Origin: Actinomycetota bacterium
GTDB lineage: Bacteria > Actinomycetota > Acidimicrobiia > Acidimicrobiales > RAAP-2
Length of the DNA: 64,000 nt
Direction of reading: 5' to 3'
Assembly: GCA_021324355.1 (NCBI GenBank)
Contig: JAJPJD010000040.1
Coordinates: 42,626-106,625 of the forward strand
The notes under the pieces were generated by a model. That model ran no database searches and was not told the origin of the DNA. It saw only the letters and a program-made list of their open reading frames with translations. Shown here piece by piece: positions 53,273 to 61,225 of this stretch (positions are counted from its first letter, which is position 1; every line of letters begins with the position of its first letter). The translations under genes were made by a program, and so were the position numbers.

Positions 53273-53839
53273 TCAGGCCGCGCCTGCCCGATAGCGGGGG
53301 ATGGCGTGAACTTCACCGCCAACCACGCCGCTCACCTCATGGATGGCCTCAACGATCCGACGAGTGCCCGGGTCAAACGGATCGCCAAGCGCTTGGACCT
53401 TGACCAAGTAACGAATCGTGGACGCTTCCTCGACGCTTACTCCGTTTCGCGACAGAACCTCGTACACCTGACCGACGGTGTCGGCGTGGAGGCTCGAGGC
53501 GAGCGGATATCCGTGGTTGACCAGCTGAAAGACACGAGCAACTTCCTCGCCAGCCAGGTACCCGGGTCGGCCCCGATGACCCATCTCAGCCACCACAAGG
53601 TACCCGTCAGGCGACTGCGACAGCAGTCTTGTTGTTTCGGACTCGGTCCCGGTGAAGTCGTACCGACGACAACCGGCCGGGACTTTGGCGAGGATCGCTT
53701 CCACGAGCGTGGACTTCCCAGCATTCCTAGGCAACGAATAGACCAGGAAGGACTCCCTGGCTTCGCCGATGCTCATCAAAAGATCCGCACCCTCAGGTTC
53801 AATCGAATTTCCCTCGACCATGGTTTCCAGGGTGATCAT
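53273..53839 (-). CDS. Orphan P-loop ATPase, possibly secretion-ATPase-like
   Basis: The 188-residue protein starts at ATG 53839 behind a strong GGAGGA. It has P-loop SLPRNAGKSTL, a later strand GYLVVAEMGHRG and a region SSLHADTVGQVYEVL, resembling the core of type II/IV secretion ATPases (VirB11/PilB) but missing their N-terminal domains. It is half the normal length. No pilus or secretion genes are nearby, and the gene abuts an ISL3 remnant, so it may be a stray domain or a decayed gene. Confidence 0.5.
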   Translation of the reverse strand: MITLETMVEGNSIEPEGADLLMSIGEARESFLVYSLPRNAGKSTLVEAILAKVPAGCRRYDFTGTESETTRLLSQSPDGYLVVAEMGHRGRPGYLAGEEVARVFQLVNHGYPLASSLHADTVGQVYEVLSRNGVSVEEASTIRYLVKVQALGDPFDPGTRRIVEAIHEVSGVVGGEVHAIPRYRAGAA

Positions 53840-54438
53840 CGCTTCCTCCAGTTGCCAACACACTGAGCCGCTGTCGTCTGCCAACTCGCCGCGAGCTCAC
53901 ATTCGATTGAGTTCTCACAAGCCCGCTCGAGCTGAGCGCCGCTCGTTCCAGCGCACCACAGCACCACCGTATTGCCAAACACGGACGTCAAGCAGAGCGC
54001 CAGTTGTCCACTCCAGGCCGCCAACGACCTGTCGATCTGGGATCGACAGAATAGGTCCTTGGACCACGAATCACTTACTGGGGCAGGCGGACGTTCGGTA
54101 GGGACTGTCGTTAGGGGACACCTCGGTCCGCAGGGTTCGGGGCCGGCTTCCACGAGCACCGGAGGGATGCTCGGCGCTCCACAACCCGCGCTCAGCAGGT
54201 GCATGGGCGTGCCATAGACGGGAAGGTTGCTAAGGCGCACCACCGGGCGCTCTATCACCTGGGCCCGGTCCCTGCAGCCGGGACAACGGACATCGCTTCT
54301 GATCTGCTCGGTCATGAGCTCGACTTCGGATCCGCTCCGCTCGTAATGCAGGACCCGGACGTCCTCCAGGCTCACCAGGGCCTGAAGGATCTCGTCAGGG
54401 TGGGTGAGGACGAAGGTGCTTCTTGTTTGGCGACTCAC
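53836..54438 (-). pseudogene. ISL3-family transposase N-terminal remnant
   Basis: The first 80 residues match the ISL3 transposase start: YERSGSEVELMTEQIRSD, the zinc-finger CPGCRDRAQVIERPV, and RLSNLPVYGTPMHLL. Beyond that the sequence drifts and no catalytic DDE domain or inverted repeats are visible. The open frame ends only because it runs into the neighbouring ATPase start. It is a truncated, dead element. Confidence 0.65.
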
Positions 54439-54527
54439 ACCTCAAGCTTGAGGCGCCTTCGTTCGTGTCTGGGTGACCCTCAGGGGCCCGGACTCCCTAC
54501 GAGATCCGAAGCGCCGGTTTTTCGAAG

Positions 54528-54601
54528 TGGAGACGATGGGACTCGAACCCACGACCCCCTGCTTGCAAAGCAGGTGCTCTAGCCAACTGAGCTACGTCCC
54601 C
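54528..54601 (-). tRNA. tRNA-Ala (anticodon UGC)
   Basis: On the minus strand a full cloverleaf folds: acceptor GGGGACG/CGTCTCC (one G-U), anticodon arm CCTGC-TTTGCAA-GCAGG with TGC, T-arm GTGGG-TTCGAGT-CCCAT, and discriminator A. CCA is not encoded. Confidence 0.95.
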
Positions 54602-54763
54602 GTGTCCCTCGGGCGACCCGATGCCGGCCAGGCTGTTGGCGAGGCTTCGCGCCGCTGCAACAACCATATGCCACCCGCCCGACCGCTGGCAGCAAGGAAT
54701 GGGTGCTCCGGGACGGACGACCCATTTCGGGTGCCGAGGCAGCCGCCGAACACCTTCCAGCCC

Positions 54764-55168
54764 TTAGCTCTCCGGCACCGAGTAAGCCTTGAGGTCCTCC
54801 AACGCAACCCACTCGAGCGCCGAGGCATGGGTTGCTTCGAGGACGACTGGGGGCGCCACCCCAGCATCGAGTGCTTCCTTCCAACGCGATGCACACAGGC
54901 ACCACCTATCCCCCGGTACGAGACCGGGGAAGCCGACCTCCGGCTGAGCACTCACGAGGTCGTTGCCCCTGGCAAGCGAGAACCTGAGGAAGGCATCGGT
55001 CATTTCAGCACAGACGACGTGCGCGCCAAGATCCTCGGCCCCAGTGTTGCAGCAGCCGTCACGGTAGAAGCCGGTCAACGGTCGCTGGCTGCAGGTCTTG
55101 AGCGGAGTACCCAGAACATTGCGTGCCACACTCAGAATTTCAGCACACGTGGCAGCCGGTCCGGACAA
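54764..55168 (-). CDS. DUF2237 family protein
   Basis: The 134-residue product has the DUF2237 pattern: ARNVLGTPLKTCS, then PLTGFYRDGCCNTG, VCAEMTDAFL, FPGLVPGDRWCLCA and VVLEATHASALEW. Conserved cysteines (CCNTG, WCLCA) suggest a metal or redox site. The function is unknown; neighbours give no clue. TTG 55168 opens the frame; GTG 55129, just before ARNVLG, is the likelier start. It is divergent from the thioesterase gene. Confidence 0.85.
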   Translation of the reverse strand: MSGPAATCAEILSVARNVLGTPLKTCSQRPLTGFYRDGCCNTGAEDLGAHVVCAEMTDAFLRFSLARGNDLVSAQPEVGFPGLVPGDRWCLCASRWKEALDAGVAPPVVLEATHASALEWVALEDLKAYSVPES

Positions 55169-55213
55169 ACCAGCCTCCGGTCTGCCCGTGCCTGGCCGCT
55201 AGCCTGCACGATC

Positions 55214-56062
55214 ATGCAAACCAGCCAGTTCCTCGGCATGCGCCAAACCGACGCTTCCGGCCTAGCGTGGGAGCTGGAAGTCGTACCTGGTCTTTCCACA
55301 CCAGGGCTCTTCTTATTCGGAGGCTGCGGACTGGCAGCTGGAATCGTGGCTATGGAGCAGGCCACCGGCCGGTCAACGGTCTGGGCGACGTCGCAGTACT
55401 TGTCGTTCGCCCCGACCGGCAGTTGTCTACAGCTGGCGGTCACGCTCGCTGCCGTCGGGCGACGAACGACGCAGGCTCGGTCGATCGGCACGGTAGACGG
55501 AAAGGACATCCTCACCGTACATGGGGCGCTTGGAGAACGGCGCGGTCGTGAGGAATCGATCTGGGTTGTGCCACCTTCGGTCGATCGCCCGGAAAACTGC
55601 CCCCCGCGGGGATCGCTAAACGGAGAGGTCGAGACCGTTTTCGACAAGGTCGAGACACGGCAGGCCCTTGGCTTGTCCTTTGGGGAAATGGCCGCCGCGG
55701 CTCCGCACGATCCACAACCTCGCTCTGCGATCTGGGCTCGGGTGCCCGGCCATCTGGGGATGGAGGCGGCGGCACTGGCCGTCTTTGGCGACCTCGTCGC
55801 CGGTGGCGTGTCCCAGGTCCTCGGGAAGCCGACCCACGGGAGCAGCTTGGACAACACCTTGCGAGTGGTGGCCCTCGAACCAACCGAGTGGGTGCTGTGC
55901 GACATCCACATCACCGCACTGGCTGGAGGCTATGCCCAGGGGTATGCCTTCTTGTGGTCCGAGACCGGTCGCCTGCTGGCAACCGCCAGCCAGTCGATGT
56001 CCGTGAGCCCCCAGGGCTCGAACACGGCTGACCCCGTCCCGGAGGCTCAGAGACCTGGCTAG
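55214..56062 (+). CDS. Acyl-CoA thioesterase, TesB-like double-hotdog
   Basis: The 282-residue protein has an N-terminal hotdog (LFLFGGCGLAAGIVAMEQATG, with VWATSQYLSFAP) and a C-terminal hotdog (HGSSLDNTLRVVA, then WVLCDIHITALAGGYAQG). The final strand LLATASQSMSV contains the Q/T-type positions of TesB. It cleaves acyl-CoA to free acid. ATG 55214 is chosen as the first Met with homology; the longer frame upstream runs through the tRNA. It is immediately upstream of tRNA-Ile. Confidence 0.72.
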   Translation: MQTSQFLGMRQTDASGLAWELEVVPGLSTPGLFLFGGCGLAAGIVAMEQATGRSTVWATSQYLSFAPTGSCLQLAVTLAAVGRRTTQARSIGTVDGKDILTVHGALGERRGREESIWVVPPSVDRPENCPPRGSLNGEVETVFDKVETRQALGLSFGEMAAAAPHDPQPRSAIWARVPGHLGMEAAALAVFGDLVAGGVSQVLGKPTHGSSLDNTLRVVALEPTEWVLCDIHITALAGGYAQGYAFLWSETGRLLATASQSMSVSPQGSNTADPVPEAQRPG

Positions 56063-56076
56063 CCTGTTGTCGCTCC

Positions 56077-56150
56077 GGGGCTATAGCTCAGTCGGTTAGA
56101 GCGCAGCACTGATAATGCTGAGGTCGCTGGTTCGATTCCAGCTAGCCCCA
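56077..56150 (+). tRNA. tRNA-Ile (anticodon GAU)
   Basis: A complete cloverleaf: acceptor GGGGCTA/TAGCCCC, anticodon arm CAGCA-CTGATAA-TGCTG with GAT, T-arm GCTGG-TTCGATT-CCAGC, and discriminator A at 56150. Its 3' end (56127-56152) is repeated at 57025-57050, so it is the likely target of integration. The functional tRNA is intact. Confidence 0.96.
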
Positions 56151-56152
56151 CC
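56127..56152 (+). repeat. Putative attachment site, left copy (3' end of tRNA-Ile)
   Basis: A 26-bp stretch covering the T-arm and acceptor 3' strand of tRNA-Ile plus CC. It is identical to 57025-57050, while the flanks differ on both sides, the usual mark of tRNA-targeted integration. Confidence 0.75.
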
Positions 56153-56503
56153 GCTAGTTACGGGCAGGTCGGCATTCATCTCGTTGCAGATGGCTCGGCC
56201 TCCAGCGACACGGCGAACCGTGTCGCGAACGCCCTGATCCGCCGCGCCCGTGCCGGTTCCTTTGTTCGTACACCTCGACGGCCGCCATCCGTGCCTCCCC
56301 GCCGCGGGTACCGACCGGACTCGGCCTGCTTAGGCGGACGGCGCTCCTACACCCACACACGGCCGACCCGGTCCCTAGCGAGTGAAGTTTGAGTCCCCCC
56401 TGGTGGTGGGGTTTGAGGTGACCCGAGGGTCCACCACGTAGGTAGCCATCGGGGTGATCCTCGGTGTGTTCCTGAACCGAACGCACCAAAGGAGAGCACC
56501 CCG

Positions 56504-56644
56504 ATGGCCCTTGACCAGTCTGACGTGTCCGCGCTGCTCGACGCGCTTCGTGCCGGTGACGGCGTGGATCTCATCCGTGATCTCGTCCGCTTCGTCCTCC
56601 AAGAGCTGGTGGAGACCGAGGCTTGTGCGGTGATCGGCGCCGGG
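56504..56644 (+). pseudogene. IS256 (mutator) family transposase, N-terminal remnant
   Basis: From ATG 56504, with AAAGGAG upstream, 47 residues read MALDQSDVSALLDALRAGDG followed by DLVRFVLQELVETEA and VIGAG. That is the family's N-terminus up to the point where ERSETR-type sequence should follow. Instead the frame passes into unrelated sequence at about 56640, and the catalytic region is absent. Confidence 0.75.
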
Positions 56645-56806
56645 CATCTCTGGGACGAGCCAGTGGTACTCGGCACGCTCGACCTTGCTGTCTGCGAAGA
56701 ACTCGCAGATGGCCGACGTGATCCTCGCCGCTGTCTCCGGCTCGCGTCGCTGCTCGCGTACGATCACGTACTCCCATTCGTCAAGAAGACTGTCGGTCCA
56801 GATCAC
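56630..56806 (-). pseudogene. PIN-domain (VapC-like) toxin, internal fragment, antisense
   Basis: On the minus strand about 59 residues read WTDSLLDEWEYVIVREQ, then ETAARITSAICEFFADSK and LVPEMPGADH, matching the middle of a PIN toxin just before the DPDDxH acid motif. Both ends are lost: the left end meets the IS256 fragment within a shared GGCGCC-rich stretch, the right end meets the HIT-like fragment. Confidence 0.6.
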
Positions 56807-56908
56807 CTCTTGGTGACTCCCAAACGCCATGCCCCGTATCTCGCTGATCTGTCCGGCGACGAAGCGAGCGCGATGTTCCAGCTCGGCACCCGCTTGGAAA
56901 GCCGCCAA
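56800..56908 (+). pseudogene. HIT-like domain fragment
   Basis: About 36 residues on the plus strand read DHLLVTPKRHAPYLADLSG and then DEASAMFQLGTRL, resembling the strand-helix just after the start of HIT-family hydrolases (VxPKRHxxxLxDLT). The histidine triad itself is not present. The continuation to 57043 shows no family. Confidence 0.4.
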
Positions 56909-57024
56909 TCGCCGCTCACTCTGTCCCAACAGTTGGGTCCCAGTCGCTCCCCGGCCGTCTCTCCGTTCCACGAAGCTTCTCGGAGCTGCCGATTCATCTC
57001 GGAAACCAGGACCCACGGGGAGGT

Positions 57025-57050
57025 CTGGTTCGATTCCAGCTAGCCCCACC
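57025..57050 (+). repeat. Putative attachment site, right copy
   Basis: The copy is identical over 26 bp to 56127-56152. It lacks the rest of the tRNA, so it is the secondary site left by integration. Confidence 0.75.
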
Positions 57051-57169
57051 TCATAAATCCTGGTCAAAGGAGGTCGTGGACCGACTATTGACCGTCAGGA
57101 GATGTGCCCCTGTCCCGACAGGCTTCCAACGCGACCTCAACCAGGGGTGGACGCCACCGCAAATTGAAA

Positions 57170-57184
57170 TGCTACTATGTAGCA
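57170..57184. promoter_or_regulatory. Palindrome just upstream of vapB
   Basis: TGCTAC-TAT-GTAGCA is a perfect inverted repeat with 6-bp arms ending 1 nt before the vapB ATG. VapBC and Phd/Doc complexes repress their own promoters through such sites, so this is a likely operator. It overlaps any ribosome-binding region, and the transcript may be nearly leaderless. Confidence 0.6.
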
Positions 57185-57185
57185 C

Positions 57186-57452
57186 ATGGAACGGATCGGG
57201 GTCCGAGAGCTTCGCCAACACGCCAGTCGCTACCTCGCCCGGGTTGCGACCGGCGAAACGATTGAAGTGACCGATCGAGGGCGACCAGTCGCGCTCCTCG
57301 TTCCCACTCATGAGGATCCGTGGCAGGACCTCGTGGTCAGTGGTCATGTTCTCGCCGCTACCGATGAGGGGGATGTGCTCGACGACGCACCAAAGGACTA
57401 CGGCGTTGACGCGTCGGGTCGGCTGGCAGCAATGCGTAATCACGAGCGTTGA
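57186..57452 (+). CDS. vapB: Type II antitoxin, Phd/YefM (VapB) family
   Basis: The 88-residue protein has the Phd/YefM N-terminal DNA-binding fold (MERIGVRELRQHASRYLARV, then GETIEVTDRGRPVALLVP) and an acidic C-terminus that would wrap the toxin. ATG 57186. The stop overlaps the toxin start by TTGA. It neutralises VapC and represses the operon through the adjacent palindrome. Confidence 0.88.
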   Translation: MERIGVRELRQHASRYLARVATGETIEVTDRGRPVALLVPTHEDPWQDLVVSGHVLAATDEGDVLDDAPKDYGVDASGRLAAMRNHER

Positions 57453-57847
57453 GGCTCTACCTTGACTCCTCCGCATTGGTGAAGCTCGTCCAAAGAGAGA
57501 CGGAGTCCGATGCCCTTCGACGCTTCCTGCGTCGTCATCGTGCGGACCAGCCCGTGACGAGCGCACTTGCGCGAGTGGAAGTGGTGAGAGCCATCCTCAC
57601 CGGTGGACCTGCCGCTATCGCACACGCGCGGCGTCAGCTTTCGAGAATCGACCAGATACTTCTGGGTACGGAGGTTCTCGATCGCGCAGCGACGTTGGCC
57701 CCGCATATCCAGTTGCGCAGTCTTGACGCCATTCACCTCGCCGCCGCGCAGGTGGTCGGCACAGACCTACGAGCTCTGGTCACCTACGACCATCGAATGG
57801 CAGATGCAGCACAGGCCCTCGGCCTTACGGTCGAGGCACCAGTCTGA
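57449..57847 (+). CDS. vapC: PIN-domain toxin VapC (ribonuclease)
   Basis: The 132-residue PIN RNase has the acidic site intact: D6 (YLDSSALVKL), E44 (ARVEVVRA), D93 (SLDAIHLA) and D114 (VTYDHRM). It starts at TTG 57449, inside the antitoxin stop. VapC toxins cut tRNA or rRNA. Its position right next to the tRNA-Ile island suggests it came with, or stabilises, that element, but it lies outside the repeats. Confidence 0.9.
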   Translation: MRLYLDSSALVKLVQRETESDALRRFLRRHRADQPVTSALARVEVVRAILTGGPAAIAHARRQLSRIDQILLGTEVLDRAATLAPHIQLRSLDAIHLAAAQVVGTDLRALVTYDHRMADAAQALGLTVEAPV

Positions 57848-58051
57848 ATCTGTCCGGAGCCGACCATGACCTCGGCATCGCAGCCTCGGCGCGGGTGACA
57901 ACGCTCTGCAACAACCTCACTGAATCGGCAGCTTGCTCCATCTGCGCACACCGAGAACATGGCTTGGGATTCGAGGCTTGTGACCGGTTGCCATTTGTAA
58001 GTGCTTGTGTTCCAGTGGACATCGTTCCGTTCAGCCACCATGCTCGCGGCA

Positions 58052-58672
58052 ATGACCGTTGAGTCCTGGCCTCACGTTGTCGAGCTCCGACTCCAGGTTG
58101 CCGATCGCTTCGAGACCCTCGCCCCAGCCAACTGGGAAGCCGCCTCGTGGTGTCCGGGGTGGCGGGTTCGTGACGTTCTCGGTCACCTGGTCTGGTTGGC
58201 TGAGGCGACCCGCTGGTCGGTTCTTCGGGACTTGGGACTCGATGTCCTGCGTCCCAACCGAGCAGTTGATCGCATGGCCCGACAGCTGGGCGATCAGCCA
58301 GTGTTGGAGCTCGCGCACCGGCTCAGAGCGTCGGTCGGCGGCCGGTTTTATGCACCGGGCATGCCTCCGGCGGTCGCGCTCGGCGAGGTCCTCGTCCACG
58401 CGTGCGATGCCTTCCGGCCCCTGGGTCTCGACATCGAGGTATCGCCAGCCACGGTGGTCCCGGCATTGGACGCCTACCGCCGCGTCGGTCCGTTGACCTT
58501 CAGGACAGCGCCGCAGCGAAGGGCTCGGCTCACGGCCACCGACACGGCGTGGTCTGCAGGCCGTGGACCTGAGGCTGTGGGCCGAGCGATCGATCTGCTT
58601 CTGCTCTTGGCGGGCCGCCGCCAAGTCCTCGATGCCCTCGATGGCCCCGGCGCCATGGTCCTCCGATCCTGA
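58052..58672 (+). CDS. Maleylpyruvate isomerase family (DinB-like) mycothiol-dependent enzyme
   Basis: The 206-residue four-helix-bundle protein starts at ATG 58052. It shows the MDMPI/TIGR03083 pattern: WEAASWCPGWRVRDVLGHLVWL with the metal histidine in GHL, and GEVLVHACDAFRPLG with the second histidine and Asp. The family uses mycothiol as cofactor for isomerisation or S-transfer, a sign of an actinobacterial host. Substrate unknown. It stands alone. Confidence 0.8.
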   Translation: MTVESWPHVVELRLQVADRFETLAPANWEAASWCPGWRVRDVLGHLVWLAEATRWSVLRDLGLDVLRPNRAVDRMARQLGDQPVLELAHRLRASVGGRFYAPGMPPAVALGEVLVHACDAFRPLGLDIEVSPATVVPALDAYRRVGPLTFRTAPQRRARLTATDTAWSAGRGPEAVGRAIDLLLLLAGRRQVLDALDGPGAMVLRS

Positions 58673-58826
58673 CGGGTTCAGACCGATGACCGAGCAACGA
58701 ACGCCTCGCGGGCAGTGAGGGGAGCCCGGCCGGGATGGCGCCCTCCCGGCCGTCGCCACAACCGGCTGCCCAGGAGGGACAGGATCGTCGATGGCGCAGT
58801 GAACACTGCCAGGGCCGGCCGGCACG

Positions 58827-60296
58827 CTAGGCCGGGACGTCGGCCAGTTCGACGTGGGATGCCGCCGGTTGCATGTCGCGCGCCCGCAACGTGACGACGG
58901 AGACGACGAGGACTCCGAACGCAATCAGGGAGGCAACCAGATAACCGAGGTCCCATCCGTGGACCAGAGCACCGTGGATCATGGAGCCAGTCAGCCGGCC
59001 GCTGTGGGTGCGCGCCAGCTCACTCAACCTCGTTCTGATCGCGGTCACCGAGACGGTGGACAGCAAGGCCAAGCCGATGGCGCCTCCGACCTGCTGGCCG
59101 GTGTTGAGGAGGGCAGATGCGAGCCCCGTGTCGGCTGCCTGCACGCCGGACACCGCGGTCAACGTGAGCGGGACGAACGAGGTCCCCATCCCCAAAGCGA
59201 TGAGCGCCAGCGGCCCGACGACGTCCCAGTACCCGTTGCCCAGGGTGATCCGGGACAACCAGAACAGCCCACCGGCCACCAGCGCCGGCCCGATGACCAG
59301 TGGCACCCGAACGCTCACCCGTTGCAGTACCCGGGCCATCGCCTGCGCTGACACCCCAATCAGAAGGGTCATCGGCAGGAACCCCAGCCCGGTCTTGAGC
59401 GGGCTGAAGCCGAGGACCTCCTGCAGGTACTGAGTCAGAAAGAAGAAGGTCGAGAAGACCGCGACACCAAGGCCCAGCATCATTGCGTATGCGGCAGATC
59501 GATTGCGGTTGAAGATCCGAAGTGGCATCAGGGGGTGGCTTCGCCCTCGTTCCCACATGACGAAACCCGTCAGCAGAACGGCCCCGGCGACCAGGCAGAT
59601 CAGCGTGGCTGAGCTCGACCAACTGTGGGTCGCTGCGTTGGTCAGTCCGTAGACCACGAGCGCCATCCCGCCAGTCACCAGGACCGCACCAGGCACGTCC
59701 AACTCACCTCGCCTGATCTGCGATTCTGCAAGCACTCTTGGGGCGAGGAGCAGTACCGCCACCCCAATGGGGACATTGACGAACAACACCCATCGCCAAG
59801 ACGCCAGGTCGGTGAGCACCCCGCCGAGCAGCAGGCCGACAGCGCCTCCCGCACCCGCCATCGCCGAGTAGACGCCCATCGCTCGTGTCCGAACTCGCCC
59901 TTCGGGAAAGTTGGTGGCGATCAGGGATAGCGCGGTGGGAGATGCAATGGCTCCCCCAATCCCTTGAGCGACCCGGGCGACGATGAGCCACACGTCGCTC
60001 TGTGCCAGCCCACCGAACAGCGAAGCCAGTGAGAACAGGGCAACGCCGACCATGAACATGCGTCGGCGGCCGAAGAGATCGCCGGTTCGTCCCCCGAAGA
60101 GCAACAGGCCACCGAAGGCGAGCGAGTAGGCGGAGGTGACCCAGACCAGGTTCGCGAGCGCGAAGTGCAGTCCGCGCTGGATCGACGGCAGCGCCACGTT
60201 GACGATCGTTGCGTCGAGGACGACCATCAGTTGCGCAGTGCTGATCACCGCCAGCGCGAGACCGAGGCGTGGCGCTGGCTTGGCATCGGGGCTCAT
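58827..60296 (-). CDS. MFS transporter, DHA2 (EmrB/QacA) drug-efflux type
   Basis: The 489-residue, 14-helix transporter has motif A GRTGDLFGRRRMFM, the D-x-T motif in LDATIVNVALPSIQ, and motif C-like GGVLTDLASWRWVLF. It pumps lipophilic drugs by proton antiport. ATG 60296 overlaps the stop of the tetR gene by ATGA, so the two form one operon controlled by that regulator. Confidence 0.92.
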   Translation of the reverse strand: MSPDAKPAPRLGLALAVISTAQLMVVLDATIVNVALPSIQRGLHFALANLVWVTSAYSLAFGGLLLFGGRTGDLFGRRRMFMVGVALFSLASLFGGLAQSDVWLIVARVAQGIGGAIASPTALSLIATNFPEGRVRTRAMGVYSAMAGAGGAVGLLLGGVLTDLASWRWVLFVNVPIGVAVLLLAPRVLAESQIRRGELDVPGAVLVTGGMALVVYGLTNAATHSWSSSATLICLVAGAVLLTGFVMWERGRSHPLMPLRIFNRNRSAAYAMMLGLGVAVFSTFFFLTQYLQEVLGFSPLKTGLGFLPMTLLIGVSAQAMARVLQRVSVRVPLVIGPALVAGGLFWLSRITLGNGYWDVVGPLALIALGMGTSFVPLTLTAVSGVQAADTGLASALLNTGQQVGGAIGLALLSTVSVTAIRTRLSELARTHSGRLTGSMIHGALVHGWDLGYLVASLIAFGVLVVSVVTLRARDMQPAASHVELADVPA

Positions 60297-60904
60297 GTAG
60301 ATGGTCCTTCCGTCGGTTGTTCGGACGTCGCTGCCGGTGCCAGGGCCAGCGGGAGGAGAACCTGGTCCACGATGGCCCGGACGTATGCCGCGTCTGGCTC
60401 GACGCCGACAAACATCATCCGATGCAGTACCAGCGCCGGGAACAGACCCTTCCAGAGCGTGAAGTCCCTACCCACCGGAACCTCACCGCGTCGGCGGGCC
60501 CGCTCGATGAGCTCGTCGACCTCGGCGGTGCGGGCCGCCACAAAGCCCTCGTGGAAGGCCCGAGCCAATTCGGCATCCCGCACCACCGCCGGCGCGAGGC
60601 CGCACACCAGCCGGAAGGGGCTGTCCGGGCTGGCTGCCGCCCGGCCGTAGAAGGCGTGCAGATCGCCGGCTAGCGAGCCGGTATCAGGCAACGAGCCGAG
60701 CGAGGCCTTGAGATCGTTGAGGGCTTCGACCACCAGTTCGGCCTTGGACCCCCAACGGCGGTAGATGGTCGCCTTCCCGGCCTTGGCCCGGGCCGCGATC
60801 GCGTCGATGGTGACCCGGTCGTATCCCTCTTCGCTCAGGAGCTCCAGCGTGGCCCGCTTGATCTCGGCGTCCCTGGTCGCGTCGAGGGTCCGTCCGCCAA
60901 CCAT
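60293..60904 (-). CDS. TetR-family transcriptional regulator
   Basis: This is a 203-residue protein. Its N-terminal helix-turn-helix reads RATLELLSEEGYDRVTIDAIAARAKAGKATIYRRWGSK. The C-terminal ligand domain resembles TetR_C_33-type helices (EALNDLKASLGSLPD). It precedes the efflux gene by an overlapping stop/start and is preceded by an inverted repeat. It likely represses the operon until a substrate of the pump binds. Confidence 0.92.
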   Translation of the reverse strand: MVGGRTLDATRDAEIKRATLELLSEEGYDRVTIDAIAARAKAGKATIYRRWGSKAELVVEALNDLKASLGSLPDTGSLAGDLHAFYGRAAASPDSPFRLVCGLAPAVVRDAELARAFHEGFVAARTAEVDELIERARRRGEVPVGRDFTLWKGLFPALVLHRMMFVGVEPDAAYVRAIVDQVLLPLALAPAATSEQPTEGPST

Positions 60905-60917
60905 TCGTTCCTCCTCG

Positions 60918-60960
60918 AACGATACGGGAACGTTTCGTTTCGAAACTAAACGGTATCGTT
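60918..60960. promoter_or_regulatory. Candidate TetR operator upstream of the tetR-efflux operon
   Basis: Inverted arms AACGATAC (60918-60925) and GTATCGTT (60953-60960) flank a second, central palindrome GTTTCGAAAC (60936-60945). The block starts 14 bp before the tetR ATG on the minus-strand side. The outer arms are perfect over 8 bp. Autoregulation by TetR is the likely use. Confidence 0.6.
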
Positions 60961-61225
60961 TCTAATGGACCAGGCGCAACCCGGCCCTGGTGTCTGCCCG
61001 CTCACCCGGCGGCGTGGCGACCGCTGGCTCAGGCTCGCCGCGTGGGCTCGGGCCGGGAGCGCTCCGGCAGCGGCATGCCGGACCCGCCGAGCAGTTGACC
61101 GGCTCCCCGGCGTCGGGCATCCTCGCCCCAGACCCAGCGGCGTGGAGACCGCGATGCCCAGGATCTCCCTCGCATCTCGAACCCGCGTCGTCGGCGAGCG
61201 GATCGAACCGAGAGGAGAGGGTCGC
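60961..61225. other. Intergenic stretch
   Basis: About 265 bp between the candidate operator and the alpha/beta hydrolase. The hydrolase frame is open through it, but there is no homology or ribosome-binding site there. I see no other feature. Confidence 0.5.

Larger units (their letters stand above)
56153..57050. mobile_element. Mini-island between tRNA-Ile attachment repeats (about 0.9 kb, decayed)
   Basis: The segment bounded by the 26-bp repeats contains no intact integrase. It starts with about 350 bp that I cannot assign, then an IS256-type transposase N-terminus, a reversed PIN-domain fragment and a HIT-like fragment. It is best read as the remains of a larger integrated element after deletion, or a satellite mobilised in trans. 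The vapBC pair lies 135 bp to the right, just outside. Confidence 0.6.

Noticed and set aside
54473..55213. N-terminal extension of the TesB-like gene through tRNA-Ala
   Set aside because: The extension runs across a tRNA and the antisense DUF2237 gene and has no homology, so ATG 55214 was used.
58031..58924. 297-codon minus-strand frame opposite the maleylpyruvate-isomerase-like gene
   Set aside because: No motif or ribosome-binding site; the plus-strand gene has clear family residues.
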